Assembly: GCF_009725165.1 (NCBI RefSeq)
Contig: NZ_WNZW01000003.1
Span: 372,001 to 436,000 of the forward strand
From: Paenibacillus woosongensis
Lineage (GTDB): Bacteria > Bacillota > Bacilli > Paenibacillales > Paenibacillaceae
Reading direction: 5' to 3'
Length of the DNA: 64,000 bases
Both the position numbers and the translations under genes were made by a program. Below are positions 34,891 through 43,492 of the stretch, piece by piece. Position 1 is the stretch's first letter; each line of letters begins with the position of its first letter. The notes under the pieces were generated by a model that was not told the origin of the DNA, made no database searches, and was given only the letters and a program-made list of their open reading frames with translations.

Positions 34891-35331
34891 ATGAGCAGCC
34901 GCAGTAAAAGCGATCTCATAAATAGCTGGATGTCCATAACAAATCTCCAGACACAGATCAATAACAGCATTGAAGCAGAACTGCAAGCTAAGCATGACCT
35001 TTCACTAAAAGAGTTTTTTGTTTTATATCTTCTAGCCCAAACAGAGGATAAAAAGCTGCGTTTGCAAGAGCTTCAGGAGTGGGTTGGCCTCAGTCAAAGC
35101 GCCATATCACGGCTAGTTGGAAGATTAGAGGCCAAAAATTGCCGTACACTGCAAAGAGATGTATGTGAGAATGACCGCAGGGGAATATACACTTGTCTCA
35201 CTCCTTCCGGAGAAGTGAAGTTTCAGGAATCGCTAGCTACGGTTGAGACTTTATTACGGGATAATCTCTCTAAGAAACAGTTATTGCAGGAATTGAGTTC
35301 AATCGCTGAGACTGTAAAAACATCGTTATGA
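34891..35331 (+). CDS. MarR family regulator
   Basis: A 146-residue winged-helix regulator: E-F-F-V-L-Y-L-L-A near 46, the recognition helix L-S-Q-S-A-I-S-R-L-V near 80, and the wing D-R-R-G-I-Y-T-C-L-T near 107. Two Cys (N-C-R-T-L and D-V-C-E-N) flank the wing region and could sense oxidants, but this is speculation. I use ATG 34891, with GGAG 5 bases upstream; ATG 34852 in the same frame is also possible. It lies upstream of, and probably controls, the flavin oxidoreductase gene. Confidence 0.8.
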   Translation: MSSRSKSDLINSWMSITNLQTQINNSIEAELQAKHDLSLKEFFVLYLLAQTEDKKLRLQELQEWVGLSQSAISRLVGRLEAKNCRTLQRDVCENDRRGIYTCLTPSGEVKFQESLATVETLLRDNLSKKQLLQELSSIAETVKTSL

Positions 35332-35336
35332 TTCTT

Positions 35337-35371
35337 GAAAACCTCAGATACGTTCTGAAGGTTTTTTTCTT
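35337..35371 (+). terminator. Terminator of the MarR gene
   Basis: AAAACCT pairs with AGGTTTT around CAGA/TCTG, followed by TTTTTCTTT. Confidence 0.78.
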
Positions 35372-35394
35372 TGTGCGGAACGTATTTGATGAAG

Positions 35395-35441
35395 TTGACA
35401 AAGAAATTTATCCGTGATAATTTATATGCGTGCGCATGCAT
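35395..35441 (+). promoter_or_regulatory. Promoter region with palindrome before the flavin oxidoreductase
   Basis: TTGACA (35395-35400) is followed by GATAAT/TAATTT near 35416-35423, then ATGCG-TG-CGCAT with a further GCAT. A palindrome at the expected start site could bind the neighbouring MarR protein. Confidence 0.4.
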
Positions 35442-35470
35442 TTAACTATGTTAATAAAGGAGTGGTTTTA

Positions 35471-36493
35471 GTGAACCATTTGTTTAGCCCATATCAAATT
35501 AAAGGTTTGGAATTAAAAAATCGTGTCGTCATGCCGCCGATGTGTCAATATTCCGTCGAGAATAAAGATGGCATAGCTGCCGACTGGCACTATCTGCATT
35601 ATGTTAGCCGGGCCATTGGGGGAGCCGGGTTTATTATAATAGAAATGACCGATGTGGAACCCGATGGCCGTATTAGTGATTATGATTTAGGACTATGGTC
35701 TGATGAGCAAATTCCGGCGCTGGCGAGAATCGTAGAAGCATGCCATAAATACGGCGCCAAAGTTGGCATCCAAATTGCTCATGCCGGGAGAAAAGCGGAG
35801 GATGCGGCAGAGCCGGTCGCCCCGTCGGCCATTCCATTTGACACGGATTGGAAGACTCCGCGAGCTCTGACTACATCAGAAGTGAAAGATATGGTAGAGA
35901 AATTCCGTCAAGCTGTGAAACGTGCAGTTAAAGCTGGATTTGATGCGATTGAGATTCATGGTGCTCATGGGTACTTAATTCATCAATTCCATTCGCCGTT
36001 AACCAATCAGCGAGATGATGAATATGGAAAGGATCTTACGAAGTTTGGCCGGGAAATTATAGAAGCAGCTAAAGCTGAGATGCCCGATGACATGCCTTTA
36101 ATGATGCGTATTTCAGCTAAAGAGTACGTTGAGGGCGGCTACGGAATCAACGAAAGCATTCAATTTGCTAAGCAATTTAAAGAGGCTGGAGTAGACATGT
36201 TTCATATTTCCTCTGGCGGAGAAGGCCCGATTAGCACTTCCGCTAAACCAGGCACACATGCTGCTTACCAGGTCCCCCTGGCTAGAGAAATAAAGGCTTC
36301 ACTAGATATTCCGGTGATCGCTGTTGGCAGACTGGAAGATCCCATTCTGGCCAATGCAGTTATAGGCAATGAGGATGCCGATCTTGTTGCGATCGGAAGA
36401 GGAATGTTAAGGAACCCTTATTGGACGCTTGAAGCAGCAGCAGCTCTAAAGCAGGAAATTCCTGTTCCTAAGCAGTACACTACAGGATTTTAA
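35471..36493 (+). CDS. namA: NADPH dehydrogenase, old yellow enzyme family (YqjM/NamA-like)
   Basis: A 340-residue FMN enzyme that reduces activated alkenes and quinones. The signature P-P-M-C-Q-Y-S with C25 matches the redox-tuning Cys26 of YqjM. G-I-Q-I-A-H-A-G-R-K near 95, E-I-H-G-A-H-G-Y-L near 160 (the His pair) and the late A-V-G-R-L and G-R-G-M-L segments complete the OYE pattern. Length matches YqjM (338). I start at GTG 35471, with AAAGGAG 8 bases upstream; the open frame extends back to 35414 without a binding site. Confidence 0.92.
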   Translation: MNHLFSPYQIKGLELKNRVVMPPMCQYSVENKDGIAADWHYLHYVSRAIGGAGFIIIEMTDVEPDGRISDYDLGLWSDEQIPALARIVEACHKYGAKVGIQIAHAGRKAEDAAEPVAPSAIPFDTDWKTPRALTTSEVKDMVEKFRQAVKRAVKAGFDAIEIHGAHGYLIHQFHSPLTNQRDDEYGKDLTKFGREIIEAAKAEMPDDMPLMMRISAKEYVEGGYGINESIQFAKQFKEAGVDMFHISSGGEGPISTSAKPGTHAAYQVPLAREIKASLDIPVIAVGRLEDPILANAVIGNEDADLVAIGRGMLRNPYWTLEAAAALKQEIPVPKQYTTGF

Positions 36494-36590
36494 TCGTTTC
36501 CAGCAATGCTTATTTATAAATGAGAAAATTTTTGATACCATGGTAGAAATCAAACGCAACATATTGAACGGAATTTGAGGAGGAAATAGG

Positions 36591-36893
36591 ATGAGTTCGA
36601 TTAAACACATGGTTACATTCTCATTGCATTCTGGTAAAGATAATCCGGAAACAGAGGCTTTTTTGCAGATAAGCAGAGAAGAACTAGCAGCAATCCCTGG
36701 CGTTGAACAATTCGAGGTGTTTCGTCAGGTGAGCGCCAAGAACCCATTTGATTACGGATTCTCCATGGTATTTGCAGATCAGAGTGCTTACGACGCTTAC
36801 AATAACCATCCGGTACATATTAAATATGTTGAGGAGCGTTGGAATACAAAAGTGAGTCGTTTTCAGGAGATTGATTTGGTTGTCCATAAATAA
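36591..36893 (+). CDS. Dabb family stress-responsive protein
   Basis: A 100-residue ferredoxin-like alpha/beta barrel protein (I-K-H-M-V-T-F-S-L, F-D-Y-G-F-S-M-V-F, Y-N-N-H-P-V-H). This is the Dabb fold found in small stress proteins and some cyclases. ATG has TGAGGAGG about 7 bases upstream. It follows the flavin oxidoreductase by about 100 bases and may share its stress context. A terminator follows. Confidence 0.82.
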   Translation: MSSIKHMVTFSLHSGKDNPETEAFLQISREELAAIPGVEQFEVFRQVSAKNPFDYGFSMVFADQSAYDAYNNHPVHIKYVEERWNTKVSRFQEIDLVVHK

Positions 36894-36905
36894 ATATATA
36901 TTCAG

Positions 36906-36930
36906 AAGGCAGCTAAAACAGCTGCCTTTT
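36906..36930 (+). terminator. Terminator of the Dabb gene
   Basis: AAGGCAGCT-AAAAC-AGCTGCCTT, then TT. Confidence 0.82.
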
Positions 36931-36955
36931 AGACTTTCAACAGGAGGATTCCTAT

Positions 36956-37456
36956 ATGCAGCTAACTTTAGCCAAAATCGAGACTAAGCAGGAAATTGCC
37001 TCCTTGGCGGAACTGGCCTCAGACATTTGGCGCGAATATTTTGTCGCGATTATTTCCAATGAACAAATCGATTATATGGTGGAGAAATTTCAATCCTATC
37101 CGGCGTTGACGGATCAAATCGCCAACCAGGGATATGAGTATTATTTTATGACCGTCCATGGCCAACCTATTGGCTATGTGGGCATCAAGCAGGAAGAGAG
37201 CAAGCTGTTTCTCAGCAAGTTTTATTTGCAGCAAGAGCATCGCGGCAAAGGATACGGCAGCCAGGCAATGGAGCTGCTGACGGATATTTGCCGAAGCCGG
37301 AATTTAGGCGCCATCTGGCTTACGGTCAACCGGCACAATGCATCTACGATCGCGGTATATGAGAAAAAAGGCTTTAAAACTATCCGCACGCAAGTGGCGG
37401 ATATAGGAAACGGTTTTGTGATGGACGATTACGTCATGGAAAAAGAGCTGGATTGA
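36956..37456 (+). CDS. GNAT family acetyltransferase
   Basis: A 166-residue N-acetyltransferase. The acetyl-CoA loop Q-E-H-R-G-K-G-Y-G-S is near 94, and V-N-R-H-N-A-S-T-I-A-V-Y-E-K-K-G-F near 122 is the usual motif B. Substrate unknown. ATG has AGGAGG about 7 bases upstream. Monocistronic. Confidence 0.88.
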   Translation: MQLTLAKIETKQEIASLAELASDIWREYFVAIISNEQIDYMVEKFQSYPALTDQIANQGYEYYFMTVHGQPIGYVGIKQEESKLFLSKFYLQQEHRGKGYGSQAMELLTDICRSRNLGAIWLTVNRHNASTIAVYEKKGFKTIRTQVADIGNGFVMDDYVMEKELD

Positions 37457-37461
37457 GTATG

Positions 37462-37512
37462 AAGCGGCAAGCGGTTGTCACGGGATGGGTCCCGGTGAAC
37501 AGCCGCTTTTTT
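37462..37512 (+). terminator. Terminator of the acetyltransferase gene
   Basis: Long imperfect stem (AAGCGG and CGGTTGTCACGGG against CCCGGTGAACAGCCGCTT) followed by six T. Confidence 0.82.
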
Positions 37513-37607
37513 GACGTCAATGCTGTGCAGGAAGAATCTTCTTGTCTATTTTTCCAATAAATCTTGGTAAGGTAGAGGATAGCCATTGATATGAGGTGAT
37601 GAGTTGT

Positions 37608-38498
37608 ATGAATAAGAAACACTGTTTGTTCTGCGATGAGATAGTTCCTACGAAAGCGGAAGGGGACTACGATGTATATTTAGGCTGTTCCTGTTCGCCC
37701 GGCGGGTTCTACAGCTTGCTGAGAGACAGCTACGAAACGATTCATTCGCTGCCATACCATAAGAAGCGCGACATGTTTCATCTCGTCTCCGCTTATATCC
37801 GGGAGCACACAGATCGCGAGGAGAAGGTCGCTCTATCAGAAGGCGATTTGGAAGCGATCGTCCATTCTCCGAACCTTCCTGTGACCATTGAAGATAAAGG
37901 CAACCGTCTGCTGCAATATTTATATAGACATTCCGAAGGCCCAGGGGAACCGGTTGTTATTCAACCGCTCTCCAGCAGCTATAACCTGACGTACTCTCCT
38001 AATCTGCAGGAGCTGGTATATATTATTGATAAGCTGAGGGCTGAGCAGCTGCTTATCAGGGAGGGAATGGCTTTTCAACTGACGGAAAAAGGATGGAGCG
38101 AGGCTGTTGCAACCGCTGGTGGAAAAAAATTAAAGCCATGCTCCGTGCTTATCGCGGATGGAGAGGACTTTCGAACGGAATGGCTGCAAATGCTGCTGCC
38201 CACTATAGAACAGTATGGTTTTCTGCCGAGTTTGCTTGCGCCTGAAGCAGCAGAGAACGCTAAGGCGTATTCTTTAGAGCAAATTACGGACAGTAAGCTA
38301 GTTGTTGCGGATTTAACCGGACAATCCCCTGGGGTGTATTTTGCGGCGGGATACGCGCTAGGTTTGAACATCCCTGTGATCTGGACCGTGAAAAGCAGCG
38401 ATGCCGAAATGCTGCCTGTGAGATTCAAAGAGATCCGTCCCATCGTTTGGGATACGGCCGAAGAGCTGGCAGCATTTCTTCAACAGAGATTGGGTTGA
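37608..38498 (+). CDS. Zinc-ribbon-like protein with C-terminal nucleoside deoxyribosyltransferase-like domain
   Basis: A 296-residue protein of unknown function. The N-terminus has C-L-F-C and G-C-S-C, a likely metal knuckle. The middle (about 60-175) is helical with a winged-helix look (L-Y-I-I-D-K-L-R-A-E-Q-L-L-I-R-E-G). The C-terminus (about 180-296) has the Rossmann-like layout of nucleoside 2-deoxyribosyltransferase/TIR-like domains: V-L-I-A-D-G-E-D-F, then V-V-A-D-L-T-G-Q-S-P-G-V-Y-F-A-A-G-Y-A. At the last motif, active family members carry Glu (Y-E-L-G); here it is Ala. ATG 37608 has GAGGTGA 8 bases upstream. No partner gene is evident. Confidence 0.55.
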   Translation: MNKKHCLFCDEIVPTKAEGDYDVYLGCSCSPGGFYSLLRDSYETIHSLPYHKKRDMFHLVSAYIREHTDREEKVALSEGDLEAIVHSPNLPVTIEDKGNRLLQYLYRHSEGPGEPVVIQPLSSSYNLTYSPNLQELVYIIDKLRAEQLLIREGMAFQLTEKGWSEAVATAGGKKLKPCSVLIADGEDFRTEWLQMLLPTIEQYGFLPSLLAPEAAENAKAYSLEQITDSKLVVADLTGQSPGVYFAAGYALGLNIPVIWTVKSSDAEMLPVRFKEIRPIVWDTAEELAAFLQQRLG

Positions 38499-38522
38499 TA
38501 GCACAATGAGCCATGCTGCTCA

Positions 38523-39914
38523 TCAACGCAAAACTTTTCTGATCCACTTCAGGTTATCCTTATATGGAGGAAATAAGATCTTCATGTCAAAATTTGTGTT
38601 CTTTTTCATGATGCTTTTCGTATGGGAGAACAGGTCAAAGCTGTATTTTCCATGATAAGCGCCAATGCCTGCCTCCCCAACTCCTCCAAACGGGAGGTTC
38701 GGATTGGCCACATGCGTGATGGTGTCATTGATACAGCCGCCGCCAAAGGAAATGCGGGTAAGCACTTCATTTTCGACACTTTGATCTTTCGTAAATAAAT
38801 AGAGGCCAAGCGGTTTGGGACGGGAAATAACCATCTCAATCGCTTCGTCTAATTGTTCATAGCCCATAATGGGTAATATCGGGCCAAAGATTTCATCTTG
38901 CATCGCCGCATCGGACCAGGAAACGGCATCAAGAAGGGTAGGCTCGATATACAGGTCTTCTCGGAGTGTTTGGCCGCCGAACAGTACATTCGCTTGATCC
39001 TTTTCCAATATAGCGGCTAATCGATCGAACTGCCGTTCGTTGACGATGCGGCCGTAATCGCTGCTTTGTCGTGCATTCGCGCCGTAAAAGGATGTGATGG
39101 CCATTTTCATCTTTTCGATTAATTCTGCTTTAATTTCCGTGTGGGCGAGTACATAATCCGGAGCAATGCAGGTCTGGCCTGTGTTTATCAATTTGCCCCA
39201 CATGATTCTCTTGGCTGCTGAGTCGATATCCGCTGTACGATCTACAAGGACAGGGCTTTTGCCGCCAAGCTCGAGCGTGACGGGGACGAGATTTTTAGCA
39301 GCGGCCTCCATGACGATTCTGCCCACAGGTACGCTTCCGGTAAAAAAGATATAGTCAAATGAAGCGTGTATTAGGACCGAGGTTGTTTCTCGTTCACCCT
39401 CAATTACGCGTATATAGTCTTCATCGAAAGTTTCCTGTATCAACGTCTTGACGGCGGCAGCCACGGTAGGGGTATTCTCGGAGGGCTTTAAGACGGCGCA
39501 ATTACCTGCGGCAATCGCTCCGATCAGCGGTTCGATCAGCAATTGAAACGGATAATTGAACGGCCCGATGATCAAGACGGTTCCGTAGGGTTCCTTATAC
39601 ATGTAGCCGCGGGAGCCTATATGATAGAAGGGAGTTTTGACTTTCTGCGGCTTTGCCCATTTGCGCAAGTGTTTCATAGTATGACGGATGCTGTTCAGGG
39701 TATAGCCAATCTCCGTCGTGTAGGCTTCGAATTCGTTCTTTCGCAGGTCCTTGTATAAGGCCGAAAGCAAATTCTGCTCATGGCGCCGGATCGCATCGGA
39801 CAACTTCTTTAGCCGGTCCAGACGGAATTGAACGCTTCGCGTTTGACCGTGGTTAAAATACCTGTGATGTTCTTGCAGAAATTGATCGGCCTGATTTGAT
39901 GTTAAATAGTCCAT
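38523..39914 (-). CDS. Aldehyde dehydrogenase (class 3, YwdH-like)
   Basis: A 463-residue NAD(P)-dependent aldehyde dehydrogenase. The catalytic Cys is in G-Q-T-C-I-A-P-D and the general base Glu in L-E-L-G-G-K-S-P. F-F-T-G-S near 200 binds the cofactor, and I-G-P-F-N-Y-P-F-Q is the class 3 fingerprint. The C-terminus has hydrophobic and basic residues as in membrane-associated fatty aldehyde dehydrogenases. I start at ATG 39914, with GGGAGGAAG about 4 bases upstream. The ArsR gene lies 20 bases upstream on the same strand, so the two form an operon. Confidence 0.9.
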   Translation of the reverse strand: MDYLTSNQADQFLQEHHRYFNHGQTRSVQFRLDRLKKLSDAIRRHEQNLLSALYKDLRKNEFEAYTTEIGYTLNSIRHTMKHLRKWAKPQKVKTPFYHIGSRGYMYKEPYGTVLIIGPFNYPFQLLIEPLIGAIAAGNCAVLKPSENTPTVAAAVKTLIQETFDEDYIRVIEGERETTSVLIHASFDYIFFTGSVPVGRIVMEAAAKNLVPVTLELGGKSPVLVDRTADIDSAAKRIMWGKLINTGQTCIAPDYVLAHTEIKAELIEKMKMAITSFYGANARQSSDYGRIVNERQFDRLAAILEKDQANVLFGGQTLREDLYIEPTLLDAVSWSDAAMQDEIFGPILPIMGYEQLDEAIEMVISRPKPLGLYLFTKDQSVENEVLTRISFGGGCINDTITHVANPNLPFGGVGEAGIGAYHGKYSFDLFSHTKSIMKKNTNFDMKILFPPYKDNLKWIRKVLR

Positions 39915-39934
39915 TTGCTTCCTCCCATACGAAT

Positions 39935-40237
39935 TTATATACAATCTCTTTCTAATGTGACCAATAATTCTCTTAACAGCTGCACGGATTCCTCCAGAGA
40001 CAGGGAATAATAGCGCTGAGTGCCCTGTTGTTCGACCTGGACTACGCCCGCATTTTTGAGCAGCTTGAGATGGTGGGAGATTGCCGGCCGCGACAGGGAC
40101 ATTCGTTCCGTAATTTCATTCACTGTCAAACTGCCGTTTTCGGACAGCAGCAGCAGGATATCCTGACGATGCGCATCGCTTAAGGTTTGAAGAACAGGAA
40201 GGCATTCCCGGAAGATATTCAGAGCTTCTTTTCCCAT
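39935..40237 (-). CDS. ArsR family regulator
   Basis: A 100-residue winged-helix protein: L-S-D-A-H-R-Q-D-I-L-L-L-L near 20, M-S-L-S-R-P-A-I-S-H-H-L-K-L-L as recognition helix near 48, then G-V-V-Q-V-E-Q-Q-G-T-Q-R-Y-Y for the wing. No metal-binding Cys motif is present, so it is not a classical metal sensor. The start may be ATG 40237 or GTG 40255; GAGG favours 40237, though spacing is long. It shares a transcript with the aldehyde dehydrogenase gene and probably represses both through the palindrome just upstream. Confidence 0.82.
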   Translation of the reverse strand: MGKEALNIFRECLPVLQTLSDAHRQDILLLLSENGSLTVNEITERMSLSRPAISHHLKLLKNAGVVQVEQQGTQRYYSLSLEESVQLLRELLVTLERDCI

Positions 40238-40266
40238 GTCATTGTGTGACCTCACTTAATATGATT

Positions 40267-40282
40267 AAATGTTTAAACATTT
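40267..40282. promoter_or_regulatory. Palindromic operator for ArsR
   Basis: AAATGTTTAAACATTT is a perfect 16-bp palindrome upstream of the arsR start, typical of autoregulated ArsR/SmtB operators. Confidence 0.65.
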
Positions 40283-40427
40283 CAACGGATTATTACAGTT
40301 GATGTTACTACATCAATTGGCGGAAAACAAGGAACAATCATATTCGCATCCTAGATATTAACATAATTCCTTTATTTAACCGATATTAATTGAGTTCAGT
40401 TTAAGCATGGGGAGGAAGAGAGAAATT

Positions 40428-41966
40428 ATGAAATCAATGAAATTAATGAAATTAATGACGTGGATAGCTGTCATGGCAATGATAATATTGCTAACGGCTT
40501 GTACGTCGGCTGAAAAAGAGATATCAGGGGAGGCAGCGGAGACTATACCTGAGTTTACGCTCTTTGACAAGCAAACGAAAAACGTCATGAGCGAAGATGA
40601 AACGGTGCAAATTTCTGTTCCTGAAAATTGGATAACGAGAGAAGTCCCGCTGAACGGGAACAATCGCCTTGTCGTACATAATGATCAAGCTTCAATGATA
40701 TTAAATATTATTCAGGAGCATCATGAAGATGTAAATGAAGATATGGATTTGGAAAAATGGGCAGAGGAATTCTATGCGGAAATAGGAGAAGTTACTATCC
40801 TAGAGGAGCGTGTGCCGCAGATCGATGGAGTAGCGGCTAGAGAGAAATTTATCAAGTTTGTACAGAACAATACGAATCAATTTTGGATGCAGACATTTCT
40901 AGAAAAGGATGGTGCATTCTATCTGATCTCAATAGCAATTTCTGAATCATCGTATTCCTCAAATAAAGAGGAATTACAGAAGATGACGGAGACCTTTAAA
41001 GTACTTAAGCCAGCGGAGAAGGAAGTATTTGACTCCACCAACAGTCAAACGATGTTTAATGATGATCAGTCATTACAAATCACAGTACCCTTAAATTGGA
41101 GGGAGGCTAGAACTGATATTAACCAAATTGGTGAATTCATCCTAAAAAATGACCGGAAAGCGGAATTTCTGCTTATGCGGGAGTTCGCCTCAGGAAAAAC
41201 AGAGGAGATAACGGTTCAAGAAGTCGTAGATGGAAGATTCGAGAATTATAAACAATTCTACCAGGGTGAAATCATTGGCAGCAGGGAACTTCTAATAGAT
41301 GGACGGCCTGCTTATCAACTGGAAGGCAGATGTGAATATAAGGGGGAGAAGCATGGTTTACTAATCACGGCACTGCAAAAAGATAATGCCTATTATGTTA
41401 TGATGATTTCCAGCCCTATTGAGGATTTTCTTGTATACGAAAGAGAGTATAAACGGGTTTTAGAGTCCTTACATGTATTGAAAAAGGTGGAAGAGCAAAA
41501 TAAATCTCATGGAATGGAAAATGAACAGCCTAAAGTATTTGATAATAAACTGGCTTCGATGAAGATCGAGCTTACAGAAGGATGGAAGAAAATAGACATA
41601 GATCAAGATGCGCAGTTACAGGCAATACATCCGGGAGACAATACGTGGTTTTATGCTTATGGTGAGAAAGTTTCCGAAGACGACGGCCTGACTGTAGAAG
41701 ATCTATTTGAATTTTATAGTAGCGATTCTGGATTAGAAAATCCTAGATGGATGAAGCCTGAGCCGATAAAGATTCAAGCCTATGATGCAATCTACTTTAA
41801 AGGAACCGGAACGAGCGAAGGCACAAAAGCCACTATTATTGGAGCCATTACCCTTTCTTCGAGCCAATATACCTTTCTTATATTTGCAGGAAAGCAGGAC
41901 GTAATGGAGGACAATGAAGCGTGGTTTAAGAAAGCATTAACCACTTATTCAGAACGGCTGTGGTAA
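40428..41966 (+). CDS. Lipoprotein with three DcrB/PsbP-like repeats
   Basis: A 512-residue lipoprotein. The lipobox L-L-T-A-C places the lipidated Cys at 25. Three homologous segments (about 45-195, 200-355, 365-510) each begin with a short F-D/N-x motif, then a V-P-x-N-W or E-G-W-K strand, and end in F/L-x-x-L-K/T-x-x. This is the layout of DcrB/PsbP-like domains. No function can be assigned. I use ATG 40428; GGGGAGGA lies 11 bases upstream, and the in-frame ATG 40407 lies within it. The first codons repeat AAATCAATG and AAATTAATG. A terminator follows. Confidence 0.65.
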   Translation: MKSMKLMKLMTWIAVMAMIILLTACTSAEKEISGEAAETIPEFTLFDKQTKNVMSEDETVQISVPENWITREVPLNGNNRLVVHNDQASMILNIIQEHHEDVNEDMDLEKWAEEFYAEIGEVTILEERVPQIDGVAAREKFIKFVQNNTNQFWMQTFLEKDGAFYLISIAISESSYSSNKEELQKMTETFKVLKPAEKEVFDSTNSQTMFNDDQSLQITVPLNWREARTDINQIGEFILKNDRKAEFLLMREFASGKTEEITVQEVVDGRFENYKQFYQGEIIGSRELLIDGRPAYQLEGRCEYKGEKHGLLITALQKDNAYYVMMISSPIEDFLVYEREYKRVLESLHVLKKVEEQNKSHGMENEQPKVFDNKLASMKIELTEGWKKIDIDQDAQLQAIHPGDNTWFYAYGEKVSEDDGLTVEDLFEFYSSDSGLENPRWMKPEPIKIQAYDAIYFKGTGTSEGTKATIIGAITLSSSQYTFLIFAGKQDVMEDNEAWFKKALTTYSERLW

Positions 41967-42010
41967 TGAATATTTAGCCTCATGCTAACTCTATATGGAT
42001 ATATTCTAAA

Positions 42011-42050
42011 ACATGGCAGGTGACGAAATTGTCACTTGCCATGTGATTTT
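42011..42050 (+). terminator. Terminator of the lipoprotein gene
   Basis: ACATGGCAGGTGAC pairs with GTCACTTGCCATGT, 14 positions with one G-U pair, then GATTTTGTT. Confidence 0.75.
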
Positions 42051-42146
42051 GTTATATTAATAGAACGCATGTTGATGATTTTCGGTGTACAATAAATGAA
42101 TTAGTACAAGTCGCAAGATACATACAGTAATAAATATGGAGGGCTT

Positions 42147-42962
42147 ATGGGAGAAACTGATATTTTATTTATTTTAAAAATGATCGTGATTGGGCTTGTT
42201 CAAGGCTTTACCGAACCCATTCCTGTATCGTCTAGCGGACATGTGATGATTGCGAGTGAGATTTTGGGGCTAGGTGAACAGGGGTTCACGTTTGCGATTT
42301 TAACGAACACCGCTTCACTGCTCGCCGTATTATGGATTTATCGCGAGGATATTCTACGTTTAATCCAAAATTCATTGCGCTATCTGCAAACAAAGGAGGC
42401 ACGCTACAAAAGCGATTTCCGGTTTGTGCTGTTTATCATCATCGGTACGATTCCAGCAGGTTTTCTTGGGGTCGTTCTTAAGGATTTTATTGCAGACAGT
42501 GTAAGTATGACAACTATTGCAATCATGCTATTCGTTACAGGTATCGCCTTATTTCTTATCCGTAATATGAAAGGTGCGAAAGGCGAGGCAGATATGACGC
42601 TGAAGGATGCCATCTTAGTGGGCTTAGGGCAGGCCGTCGCACTTACACCTGGCATTAGCCGCTCGGGCGCTACAATTATTTCCGCCATTGCTTGCGGCAT
42701 CAAACAGGATACAGCACTGCGCTTTGCCTTTATGCTCTATATCCCTGTCAGCCTTGGCGGCGTTGTACTGGGATTTTCCGATTTTATTAATGAACCGAAT
42801 AAGGGCGAGCTTGCGATTCCATACATGGCGGCGTTTATGGCGACGCTGTTCATGACTTATTTCGCCATGAAATGGTTTATGGGAATTATGAAAAGAGGCA
42901 AGCTCATTTATTTCACGTATTATTGCTTTATAGTTGCCACTTTGCTGCTTATTTTCTTTTAG
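42147..42962 (+). CDS. uppP: Undecaprenyl-diphosphatase
   Basis: A 271-residue membrane phosphatase that recycles the cell-wall lipid carrier. It has about eight spans and the two signature loops G-F-T-E-P-I-P-V-S-S-S-G-H near 21 and P-G-I-S-R-S-G-A-T near 169. Its loss or gain affects bacitracin resistance (family knowledge). ATG has GGAGGG 6 bases upstream. Monocistronic; a strong terminator follows. Confidence 0.95.
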   Translation: MGETDILFILKMIVIGLVQGFTEPIPVSSSGHVMIASEILGLGEQGFTFAILTNTASLLAVLWIYREDILRLIQNSLRYLQTKEARYKSDFRFVLFIIIGTIPAGFLGVVLKDFIADSVSMTTIAIMLFVTGIALFLIRNMKGAKGEADMTLKDAILVGLGQAVALTPGISRSGATIISAIACGIKQDTALRFAFMLYIPVSLGGVVLGFSDFINEPNKGELAIPYMAAFMATLFMTYFAMKWFMGIMKRGKLIYFTYYCFIVATLLLIFF

Positions 42963-42976
42963 GCTAAATTAGGCTA

Positions 42977-43010
42977 AACCCAGTCCTGTAAGCGGACTGG
43001 GTTATTTATG
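42977..43010 (+). terminator. Terminator of uppP
   Basis: AACCCAGTCC-TGTAAGC-GGACTGGGTT, perfect 10-bp stem, short T-rich tail. Confidence 0.82.
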
Positions 43011-43081
43011 TATATCAACAGCAACCTATTGACTCCGTAGCTAGGTACAGGGAGTAAGATGACCTTGAAGGAGGAGCGGGT

Positions 43082-43492
43082 ATGGCATATTTAACGATTG
43101 GGGAATTGGCGAAGCGTGCCAGCGTAAACCTGGAAACGGTACGATATTATGAAAGACGCGGATTAATTGTTGAGCCGCCGCGGACGAAAGCGGGCTATCG
43201 CATATATGACGAATCTGCCGTGGACGATATTCGTTGGATTCGCCAGGCTCAGGCTATCGGCTTCACGCTGCAGGAGATATCCTATTTGAAGGCGATGCGT
43301 GACGGCGCTGCAAACTCGGAAGCGGAGATGCGCTGCCATGCTGAGGAAAAAATAACTGAAATCGAGAAGAAGATAGAGCAGCTTCAGGAGATGAAGACCC
43401 TTCTGGAGCGTGCAGTAACTCACTCCAGCGAGTCGTTTGCGACTTGCCCGCTCCTCCAAACCATAAAGCAAGGGAGGATATCCAATGAGTAA
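43082..43492 (+). CDS. MerR family regulator, metal/mercury-sensor type
   Basis: A 136-residue regulator. The N-terminal helix-turn-helix (L-T-I-G-E-L-A-K-R-A, T-V-R-Y-Y-E-R-R-G-L-I) is followed by a long dimer helix. Cys in M-R-C-H near 85 and A-T-C-P-L-L near 122 lie where MerR/PbrR proteins hold metal ligands; the third Cys of MerR is missing. The next gene starts 8 bases before its stop and encodes a CPKC protein, so a thiol- or metal-linked pair is likely. No efflux pump is adjacent. Confidence 0.82.
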   Translation: MAYLTIGELAKRASVNLETVRYYERRGLIVEPPRTKAGYRIYDESAVDDIRWIRQAQAIGFTLQEISYLKAMRDGAANSEAEMRCHAEEKITEIEKKIEQLQEMKTLLERAVTHSSESFATCPLLQTIKQGRISNE

